Shown here in pieces: positions 45,991 to 52,985 of a stretch of 64,000 bases of DNA. A model generated the notes under the pieces. That model saw nothing but the letters and a program-made list of their open reading frames with translations, had not been told where the DNA came from and searched no databases. This stretch comes from Companilactobacillus mishanensis (GTDB lineage Bacteria > Bacillota > Bacilli > Lactobacillales > Lactobacillaceae): positions 170,547 through 234,546 of the forward strand of contig NZ_RHON01000005.1 in assembly GCF_003946505.1 (NCBI RefSeq), written 5' to 3'. Numbering within the stretch: the first letter of the stretch is position 1; every line of letters starts with the position of its first letter. The translations under genes were made by a program, and so were the position numbers.

Positions 45991-46110
45991 ATGGAAAGCA
46001 ATATTAGCAACATTAACAGCGATGGTCAGATTCAGATTAAAATACAAAATTTAAACTACTATGGAGGATTCACTCATGACACAAAATACAACAACCAAAG
46101 AAAGAACTAA
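45991..46110 (+). CDS. Possible 39-residue leader peptide upstream of the hydratase
   Basis: An ATG at 45991 follows AAAGGAAGTGAG and opens a 39-codon frame (MESNISNINSDGQIQIKIQN at the start, rich in Asn and Ile) that runs past the hydratase ATG and ends at 46110. Its reading through the hydratase ribosome site could couple or limit hydratase translation. There is no family match that I recognise, so it may be chance. Confidence 0.35.
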   Translation: MESNISNINSDGQIQIKIQNLNYYGGFTHDTKYNNQRKN

Positions 46111-46900
46111 CGACAATCAACTAACAGAGGATCAACAAAAATTTGCGAACGCACTTACAAATGCCTTCAATTCTCGCGAACCACTTACTGAAGCAGATTG
46201 GAGCGACTATGCACCAGACGAATCTACAGCATACAAAGTTCAAGAAGCATTTACCAGATTAAAAAAGGGTGAAGTTGGTGGCTATAAAGTCTCTCTTACC
46301 AGCAAACAGACGCAGGATATGTTCGATTCAACAGAACCACTATACGGAGCTGAAATGCGAGATAGATTTTTAAAAGCACCCGCAGATGTTAAATTGAACA
46401 ATCTAATGGATCCGCTAGTAGAAGTAGAAATGTGTTTCCGCGCCAAAGAGGATTTAAGCCCTGATGACACTTTGGAAGACTTGATGAACAAGACAACAGT
46501 TGCACCAGCACTAGAGGTGCCAGATTCAAGATTCAAAGATTGGTTCCCTAGCCTTTCTAAATATATGGTAATGTCAGACGGAGCCGTCAGCGGACTAGTA
46601 GTCTATGGCGAAGAATTTGATACTAACAAGTTTGGAACAGTAGAAGCTCTAGAAAATGTCACAGCCACCTTGTACCATGACAATGAAAACTTAAAATCCG
46701 GGAAATCATCAGAAGTACTAGGCAATCCATTGAAATCACTTCAGTGGTTGGTAAAGAAGCTGGATGAACAAGGTAAAACATTATTGAAAGATCAACGAGT
46801 ATCGTCAGGTACTTTCGTTCTACCACCATCATTAACAAAAGGCGAATGGCATGCCACTTTTGATAATGGATTAGGAACTGTTAATTTAAATGTAAAATAA
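46076..46900 (+). CDS. 2-keto-4-pentenoate hydratase-like protein (FAH family)
   Basis: The 274-residue protein resembles hydratase/decarboxylase members of the fumarylacetoacetate hydrolase fold: VQEAFTRLKKGEVGGYKVSL at the N-terminus, PLVEVEMCFRAKEDL with metal-binding acidic residues, APALEVPDSRFKDW, and SGTFVLPPSLTKGEW at the C-terminus. In aromatic degradation such enzymes hydrate 2-hydroxypentadienoate, but lactobacilli lack those pathways and the real substrate is unknown. The ATG at 46076 is used because GGAGGATTCACTC precedes it. It is a single gene behind the T-box and repeats. Confidence 0.82.
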   Translation: MTQNTTTKERTNDNQLTEDQQKFANALTNAFNSREPLTEADWSDYAPDESTAYKVQEAFTRLKKGEVGGYKVSLTSKQTQDMFDSTEPLYGAEMRDRFLKAPADVKLNNLMDPLVEVEMCFRAKEDLSPDDTLEDLMNKTTVAPALEVPDSRFKDWFPSLSKYMVMSDGAVSGLVVYGEEFDTNKFGTVEALENVTATLYHDNENLKSGKSSEVLGNPLKSLQWLVKKLDEQGKTLLKDQRVSSGTFVLPPSLTKGEWHATFDNGLGTVNLNVK

Positions 46901-46958
46901 GTTTTTTATGAATGAGAAATACTTAGGATCAAATACCGAAATACCAACAATTTTGAGG

Positions 46959-47513
46959 TTTAGGTTTTGTGTTGTCACCTGCGGATGACAGAGATTACGG
47001 CTGCTGTGGGACCGTCCTCGGCCAAAGTTCGGTCCGTGGACTCGGTTTTAAGCCTGACCAAAATCACGTCAGTCTTAAAACACGTCCTACACTGTAAGCT
47101 GCTTCCCAGCTAACAGCGTTGTCACAGCTGCCTCCACCTCTGTCTTCCTCCGGTTGGATTTGCTCAGAACTAATGTATAGTTCCGTGTGGGGTATATTTA
47201 CTGGAGTGAATTTAGAGTATGTATATATATTTATAATCGGATACGCTTTAATAGCTCTACCTTCAACCATTCAAGACACAGTTCTAACGATTGAAATCAA
47301 ATTCAGTGCGGAAGATTCCAAGGATGGAACCAGCTGTGAAAATGGCATTAGCGGCGTGAAACGCTGCTTAGGCCTTGGGAGACTTCGAAGACACGCAAAG
47401 CGTGGCTTCAAAGCGAGACGGAAGCCCGCCCTTCGGCTGGAGACGTCCCCACAGCAGGTGTAATCCTTGGAATCTGGAGCACGGCATCACAATTAACCAA
47501 AATAAAACCTAAA
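46959..47513 (+). ncRNA. Candidate large structured RNA element (about 555 nt)
   Basis: The element is bounded by TTTAGGTTTT (46959-46968) and its complement AAAACCTAAA (47504-47513). Nested stems include GATTAC 46993-46998 with GTAATC 47460-47465, CTGCTGTGGG 47001-47010 with CCCACAGCAG 47448-47457, and a local hairpin GTTTTAAG 47045-47052 with CTTAAAAC 47074-47081. CAGCTG-type blocks near 47126 and 47330 also pair. Base composition is visibly richer in G and C than its neighbours. A strong terminator follows at once on the plus strand. Short open frames cross it, but their boundaries ignore the structure, so I treat it as non-coding. The family is not identified. Confidence 0.6.
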
Positions 47514-47554
47514 AACGTTCAACAAACTAGTTGTAGCCTAGTTTATTGAACGTT
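47514..47554. terminator. Strong bidirectional terminator
   Basis: AACGTTCAA pairs with TTGAACGTT, with AAACTA and TAGTTT pairing inside, flanked by A5 on the left and T7 on the right. It ends the structured element on the plus strand and the HTH/DUF2975 genes on the minus strand. Confidence 0.93.
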
Positions 47555-47557
47555 TTT

Positions 47558-47761
47558 TTATTGAGCCTTATACTCCAATATATCTCCAGGCTGGCAATCC
47601 AAAACTTTACAAATCGATTCCAAAGTAGAAAACCGAATTGCTTTAGCCTTCCCATTCTTCAATACCGACAAATTGGCCATTGTGATACCAACTTCTTCAG
47701 ATAAAGTCGTTAAACTCATCTTGCGTTTTGCCAGCATCACATCCAAATTGATGACTATCAT
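47558..47761 (-). CDS. XRE-family HTH regulator (YozG-like)
   Basis: A 67-residue single-domain Cro/C1-type DNA-binding protein: MLAKRKMSLTTLSEEVGITM, then NLSVLKNGKAKAIRFSTLES and CQPGDILEY at the end. Small regulators of this type commonly sit next to DUF2975 membrane proteins. The start overlaps the stop of the upstream DUF2975 gene (TCATG on the plus strand), so they are co-translated. It probably regulates its own operon. Confidence 0.88.
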   Translation of the reverse strand: MIVINLDVMLAKRKMSLTTLSEEVGITMANLSVLKNGKAKAIRFSTLESICKVLDCQPGDILEYKAQ

Positions 47762-48234
47762 GCTTTGATTGCTCCTTTATTATCAGAGTTCAAAACATTT
47801 AGGCAGATGTGTTCGAGTACGTTTGCGAATACTGATATTGATAATCCCAGTATAATCAGAAATATGTCGACAACAATTGGACCAGTTTGGCCTTCATTCA
47901 TTGTTAATGCAATCACTGAAGGTATTACTACTGCATAAATAATTGAAATGGATGATCCAGAAATTTTTATCCATTTAAAGAAAGAGACTGTTTTGACTGT
48001 AAATATTTCATTCTCATCAATCTGTTTAAGCAGTCTCCATGCCATTAAGATGATCCCGTATGAAAAGATTCCTGAACCATAAATGCCTATTCCAAATAAA
48101 ATTATCAAAGCAACATTCATCTCAATTTGAATCAAATACATAATCAAGCTTGGAAACATATAAACGCAAAAGAATGTTAATCCTACAAACAAACACAATA
48201 GTGAAAACCTCAAAAACTTTGTTAACTTTTTCAT
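47758..48234 (-). CDS. DUF2975 membrane protein (second of pair)
   Basis: A 158-residue protein with four predicted membrane segments (about residues 10-30, 37-62, 84-108 and 124-142) and MAWRLLKQIDENEIFTVKTV, the cytosolic loop typical of DUF2975. It is related to the neighbouring 160-residue protein, suggesting local duplication. It is coupled to the HTH gene. Function is unknown. Confidence 0.82.
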   Translation of the reverse strand: MKKLTKFLRFSLLCLFVGLTFFCVYMFPSLIMYLIQIEMNVALIILFGIGIYGSGIFSYGIILMAWRLLKQIDENEIFTVKTVSFFKWIKISGSSISIIYAVVIPSVIALTMNEGQTGPIVVDIFLIILGLSISVFANVLEHICLNVLNSDNKGAIKA

Positions 48235-48243
48235 AGTTGCCTC

Positions 48244-48726
48244 CTAAATAGTTAAATCATTTTCTGATTTAATTTCGATTGCTCGCTGTAAAAGAATCTG
48301 TAACAAATTAGCAAATATAGCAATCACTAGTGGAGCTCCAGCAAAAATAATTCCAATAATAATCAAACCTGGTGCGTCATCTTTTTCGGCGAAAATATAA
48401 AATACTGGTAACTCTAAAATGAATATTCCACAAATTGAATATGCAAAATATTTAATTCTCCTCAATGCATCGACTGCGATTTGAGAAAAGGCGGAATCGT
48501 GATCGATGTAATTCAATAATTTCCAAGCTTCACCCAAAACTAAGAAAAACAACACTGCGGCTACCGCACAACCGACACCTAGTAATAAGGATTGAACTAG
48601 AACTCCGGACATTGTTTTATAAAATCCTAGTAAAAAATGCGGTATGACAAAGATACAAAAAGCTAACATTGCTAGTCCCATTAGTAAAATGGTGATACGT
48701 AAAAAGACAGTTTTACTTTTCATCAA
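48244..48726 (-). CDS. DUF2975 membrane protein (first of pair)
   Basis: A 160-residue four-segment membrane protein with GEAWKLLNYIDHDSAFSQIA in the conserved loop position, matching its neighbour (AWRLLKQIDENEIFTVK). It is the first gene of a three-gene unit with the second DUF2975 gene 9 bases on and the HTH gene. No catalytic motif is visible. Confidence 0.82.
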   Translation of the reverse strand: MMKSKTVFLRITILLMGLAMLAFCIFVIPHFLLGFYKTMSGVLVQSLLLGVGCAVAAVLFFLVLGEAWKLLNYIDHDSAFSQIAVDALRRIKYFAYSICGIFILELPVFYIFAEKDDAPGLIIIGIIFAGAPLVIAIFANLLQILLQRAIEIKSENDLTI

Positions 48727-48810
48727 GACATTCTCCTCAACTAATTTATGTTTTGATTATAGCATAATTTATCGTTTATCGATAAATTATTATTTTTAAA
48801 CAATAAAAAA

Positions 48811-48840
48811 AAGTAGTTTGGCCTTTCGACCAAACTACTT
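48811..48840 (-). terminator. Terminator after the DUF4811 gene
   Basis: AAGTAGTTTGG pairs with CCAAACTACTT around eight bases and is followed on the minus strand by eight T, 8 bases after the DUF4811 stop. Confidence 0.9.
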
Positions 48841-48848
48841 AAATTATA

Positions 48849-49571
48849 TTATTTGAGTGTTTTAACCAAGTTCTTTGCTGCTTGAACCTTGAATGCGGAT
48901 TCTGCTTGCTTTGTAACTTTGGCAATTTGTGCTTTTGTCATTGAAGGATTCTGTTGCATTGCCTTCATAACAGTTGATTTAACGTATTTCTCACCTTCAC
49001 TCTTCATCTGAGCTTGGACTGATTTGTCTTTCATTTTCTTACTTAGTTTGCTTGCTTGATCAGTTGTTAAAACCAACCAATCAGAGCCAACATTGAATGT
49101 ATTCTTTTGACTGACAAAATCATTACCATTTCCTGAAAGACCAAACAAGAAGTCATAAAATCCATTCTTATAATTCCAACGAGTGGTCTTTTGAGTCAAT
49201 GTTGCTGATCCGTTATCTTCTACCTTAACTTTATTATCAACGTGCAAGTCAGCTTTGGTATGAAGTGGCTTTTTGGCGTCAACTGTATCTGGTGTGCGGT
49301 AAATATAGACGTTCTCTTTACCGTTGGTACCGACTGGTTTATAAAGCAAGACATTGGATCCTTTTTGAACAGTACTGATTTGGACTGTTCTATCTTTAGT
49401 AACTTTTTCCATACCAATGTGGTTATATTCATTTCCAACTAACAAGCCGATGCTGAGAATAAATAATGCGACAAAAGTAAATGATAAACCGTAACCAACC
49501 TTTTTATTGGTTATAAACACGGCAAAATAATATGCCAATCCGGCAAAAATCAGAATTGAAATTTGTATCAT
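48849..49571 (-). CDS. DUF4811 membrane-anchored protein
   Basis: The 240-residue protein has two N-terminal membrane segments (residues 1-20 and 28-48) and an extracellular part with KVTKDRTVQISTVQKGSNVL, then a Lys/Gln-rich C-terminal helix (AQMKSEGEKYVKSTVMKAMQ). It fits DUF4811, found beside drug-efflux MFS genes in lactobacilli. The start overlaps the MFS stop by one base. It may be an accessory of the transporter, which here is frameshifted. Confidence 0.8.
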   Translation of the reverse strand: MIQISILIFAGLAYYFAVFITNKKVGYGLSFTFVALFILSIGLLVGNEYNHIGMEKVTKDRTVQISTVQKGSNVLLYKPVGTNGKENVYIYRTPDTVDAKKPLHTKADLHVDNKVKVEDNGSATLTQKTTRWNYKNGFYDFLFGLSGNGNDFVSQKNTFNVGSDWLVLTTDQASKLSKKMKDKSVQAQMKSEGEKYVKSTVMKAMQQNPSMTKAQIAKVTKQAESAFKVQAAKNLVKTLK

Positions 49572-51069
49572 TACTTGTCACCTGCCTTTACAGCAGCTGC
49601 AGCATCTTTAGTCATGTCAATCGACTTTGACTTTGAGCTGTTTTTGACCATAAATGAGATACCAAAGGCAATCAAACAGAATAAGATTGCGACAGCAAAT
49701 GCTGCATGGTAACCACCTAAGGTTGCATTAAAGAAGTCATCTTTATATTGAAGTGGTGCTGAATGCAACAAACCTTTACCAGGTTTTGTAGCATTTGTAA
49801 CGTTAGTAAGAATACTGATCAAGATGGCAGTACCCATTGAACTAAATACCTGACGAACAGTGTTATTTACGGCTGTACCATGACTCATTAAGTCGAATGG
49901 TAAAGCGTTCATACCGTCTGTTGTAGTAGGCATCATAACCATTGAGATACCGAACATACGAATCATATATAAAATAACAATATCAAGAACTGGAGTATCT
50001 TTTGTTAAAAATAGGAAAGGAATTGTTCCGGCTGTAAGCAAGAACATACCCATTCTAGCCAAGTCTTTTGGCCCATACTTATCGAAAGCACGACCTGTAA
50101 TTGGTGACATAACACCAATTAGCAGAGCACCTGGTAACAGAGTTAAACCAGAATGGAATGCTGACATACCTTTAACGATTTGAAGGTACAATGGCAAGAT
50201 CATTTCGACTCCGACCATGGCCATGTTTGTTGCTGAAGATAGTGCTGCAGCAACTGAGAACTTCTTAACCTTGAAAACACGAAGTTCCAAGAATGGTTCG
50301 TCCATTCTCAATTGACGAATACCAAATAAGACGATGAATACTAGTCCAATGATAATCGTGCTGATAACAATTGGTGAACCCCAACCGTCATCACCAACTG
50401 AAGAAAATCCATACAAGATGGCACCGAAACCTAATGTTGATTCAATTAATGAAAGTACATCAAGTTTAGTTTTTCTAGTCTTGATAACTGGGTGCATGAA
50501 GAAAACTGCAGCCACAAGAACCACGATAACAATAGGAATGATCATTCCGAATAAATCACGCCATGAAAAGTTATCAATGATCCAACCTGAAAGTGTTGGT
50601 CCAATTGCGGGGGCAAGTCCAATAACTAATCCACCCAGTCCATGGCAGTACCACGTTGATTGGCAGGGAATATTGATAACATAATGACCTGCATAAGTGG
50701 CATTGTGATACCAACACCAATCGCTTGAATCAAACGACCAATCAATATTGTGGCAAAGTTTGGTGCAATAAAAGCTAGTACAGTACCGACTAAGAAAATT
50801 GACATCGCAGTCAAATAAAGAATCTTTGTACTATAGTTTGTACTTAGCCAAGCTGTAACAGGAATCATGATACCATTTACCATTAAGAATCCTGTAGTAA
50901 GCCATTGAACAGATGATGTCGAAACATCAAACGTGCTCATTAAAGTGGGAAAAGCTGTGGTCAAGATAGTTCCGTTCAAAACTGTACAGAACGTTCCGAC
51001 TAAGAGGACCAACACCATAAGATTACGGTTGAAGGGTTTCCCATTTACATCTAAATGTTTACTATTCAT
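49571..51069 (-). pseudogene. DHA2-family drug efflux MFS gene with a frameshift
   Basis: The first frame (51069-50626) encodes TM1-4 of an EmrB/QacA-type transporter (LVGTFCTVLNGTILTTAFPT, WLTTGFLMVNGIMIPVTAWL). It ends abruptly in GTAMDWVD after ANQRGTAM. Shifting frame near 50640 restores the expected continuation GLGGLVIGLAPAIGPTLSGW and joins smoothly to the second frame, which carries TM6-14. One G appears to be missing: ATGGACTGG where ATGGGACTGG would fit. The gene is therefore interrupted in this strain or the sequence has an error. It lies between marR and the DUF4811 gene. Confidence 0.88.
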
Positions 51070-51119
51070 TATAGTAATAACCTCTTCTCAAATTTTAAAA
51101 ACAATTTATGTGCCCTCAA

Positions 51120-51554
51120 TTATTTTGGAATGTCGATTTTATCAAAGTTATTGAACACATGTGTCAAAATTTCTTCCAAAGATTTCTTATCTTCTTCTGA
51201 AACATCCTCGAATAATTGATCTGATATCTTGTGATCAGCTGCTTTGACTTTAGAAAGAAATTCTTTTCCTTCTGGAGTCAAATTCACTAGCTTTTTTCGA
51301 TGATTAGTCGGGTGAACTTTACGTTCAGCAAATCCACTAGCTTCGAGCCGTTTGAGTGCGCGGGCAATGCTAGCACCGTCAAACAAGGTTATCTCACCAA
51401 TTTTTTCTTGACTGAAATCTGGGTGTTTATCAATAAGCACCATCAATATTCCATCAATTGTATTCAAATCCTTTTGCTTAAGGATCGTTGATAACGTTCT
51501 TTTCTTCGTCATCATATATCTTGTAGCAAAACCAGTTAAAATCGAATAATCCAA
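51120..51554 (-). CDS. MarR-family transcriptional regulator
   Basis: A 144-residue winged-helix protein: QEKIGEITLFDGASIARALK (recognition helix region), RKVHPTNHRKKLVNLTPEGK (wing), and C-terminal dimerisation helices. It starts at TTG (51554) with CGGAG 9 bases upstream. It precedes the interrupted DHA2 efflux gene and the DUF4811 gene and probably represses them in response to a drug-like ligand. Confidence 0.88.
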   Translation of the reverse strand: MDYSILTGFATRYMMTKKRTLSTILKQKDLNTIDGILMVLIDKHPDFSQEKIGEITLFDGASIARALKRLEASGFAERKVHPTNHRKKLVNLTPEGKEFLSKVKAADHKISDQLFEDVSEEDKKSLEEILTHVFNNFDKIDIPK

Positions 51555-51601
51555 TATATTATCTCCGAATTAAAAATATAAATTCATTTTTAGAGCCAAA
51601 A

Positions 51602-51651
51602 AATATGCTAACCCCTACTCTTGATAAAATCAAGTGTTAAGTCAGCATATT
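51602..51651. terminator. Terminator between trpS and marR
   Basis: A long imperfect stem: ATATGCT with AGCATAT at the base and CTTGAT with ATCAAG at the tip, with A and T runs at the ends. It lies 36 bases after the trpS stop. Confidence 0.85.
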
Positions 51652-51686
51652 TTTTTAGAAAACGTTTTTAATTTTTTGAATAATTA

Positions 51687-52703
51687 CTACTTGAAGTAAT
51701 TTACTCCAATTGCATCCCTTACTTCATCCAAAGTTTGATTTGCAATTTCATTGGCATCGTCACTACCTTTTTTGAGCATAGCGTATACACCAGGAATATC
51801 TTCCTCGTACACAGCACGACGTTTGCGAATTGGGTCGAGTAAGTCTTGCAAAACATCATTTAGATAACGTTTTACTTTAACATCACCTAAACCACCAGCT
51901 TGATATTGTTCCTTTAATTCAGCAACTTTATCAGTATCTGTAGCGAAAGCATCAAGATATGTAAAGACCGTATTACCTTCGATTTTACCTGGGTCTTCAA
52001 CATGAATATGATCTGGATCGGTATACATTGACATAACTTTTTTAGTTACATCGTCAGCAGTGTCAGATAGATAAATACAGTTACCTAATGATTTACTCAT
52101 CTTGGCATTTCCATCGATACCTGGTAGTCTACCTTGTCCCTTAGGAGGAAATACACCTTTAGGCTCAACCAAAACATCTTTACCATATGTACTATTAAAT
52201 GTACGAACGACTTCACGAGTTTGTTCCAACATTGGTTCTTGATCATCACCAACTGGAACAGTGTCAGCCTTAAAAGCTGTAATATCAGCAGCTTGACTGA
52301 CAGGATATGCTAAGAAACCAGCAGGAATACTTTGTCCAAAAGCTTTTTGTTGAATTTCTGATTTAACTGTTGGATTTCTTTCCAAACGTGATACACTGAC
52401 CAAATCGAGATAATACATGGTCAATTCGTTCAATGCAGAAATTTGTGATTGAACCAAAATATTTGTTTTTTCAGGGTCGATCCCAACTGACAAGTAATCC
52501 AAGGCAACTTGTACTAAACTGTTACGAACTTTTTCGGGATTACGAGCGTTGTCAGTCAAAGCTTGCATATCAGCAATCATAATATGCATCTTATATTTAC
52601 CTTCATTTTGTAACTTTACACGGTTCTTCAATGAACCAAGATAATGTCCGATATGAAGCTTTCCTGTAGGTCTGTCACCTGTCAAAATTGTATTTGTTGC
52701 CAT
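51687..52703 (-). CDS. trpS: Tryptophanyl-tRNA synthetase
   Basis: The 338-residue class I synthetase has the HIGH-like motif GDRPTGKLHIGHYLGSLKN, and the KMSKS-like loop GNAKMSKSLGNCIYL. AAGGAGG precedes the ATG. Its leader is a T-box whose presumed specifier is TGG, fitting tryptophan. It is a single transcription unit ending at the hairpin at 51602-51651. Confidence 0.96.
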   Translation of the reverse strand: MATNTILTGDRPTGKLHIGHYLGSLKNRVKLQNEGKYKMHIMIADMQALTDNARNPEKVRNSLVQVALDYLSVGIDPEKTNILVQSQISALNELTMYYLDLVSVSRLERNPTVKSEIQQKAFGQSIPAGFLAYPVSQAADITAFKADTVPVGDDQEPMLEQTREVVRTFNSTYGKDVLVEPKGVFPPKGQGRLPGIDGNAKMSKSLGNCIYLSDTADDVTKKVMSMYTDPDHIHVEDPGKIEGNTVFTYLDAFATDTDKVAELKEQYQAGGLGDVKVKRYLNDVLQDLLDPIRKRRAVYEEDIPGVYAMLKKGSDDANEIANQTLDEVRDAIGVNYFK

Positions 52704-52723
52704 GATTTTTCCTCCTTATATAT

Positions 52724-52936
52724 AAAAAAAGCGCCCTATTGATTATCAATAGGACGCTCATGCGTGGTACCACCTGTTTTGTAGACTATTGTCTACCACT
52801 CGAGGCTGTAAGGTAACCACCCATATCCATTTCCCGATCCAAGGCCGGTAGCTATTGCAGAAAAGAAGCTACTCTCTGATTCAACTTACTTGAATTAGTA
52901 CTCAAAAATGATTATGATTTAATATACTTTAATTCG
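52724..52936 (-). promoter_or_regulatory. Tryptophan T-box riboswitch of trpS
   Basis: On the minus strand the leader has a TGG triplet in GGGAAATGGATATGGG (likely specifier), the T-box motif AGGTGGTACCACGC, and a terminator AGCGTCCTATTGAT with ATCAATAGGGCGCT followed by seven T. Uncharged tRNA-Trp would stabilise the antiterminator and raise trpS expression. Confidence 0.9.
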
Positions 52937-52942
52937 GTAATA

Positions 52943-52971
52943 AGCATAATGAATTTAAATTCAATTGTCAA
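52943..52971 (-). promoter_or_regulatory. Promoter of the trpS T-box transcript
   Basis: TTGACA (52971-52966), 17 bases, TATGCT (52948-52943). The -35 box lies within 15 bases of the divergent helD start, so the two units share this short control region. Confidence 0.75.
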
Positions 52972-52985
52972 CGAGAGGTAATTTG

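Noticed and set aside
47119..47463. Open frame of 114 codons on the plus strand inside the structured element
   Set aside because: It starts and ends without regard to ribosome sites and crosses paired arms of the inverted repeats; the composition is unlike the neighbouring proteins, so I treat it as a shadow of the structured RNA.
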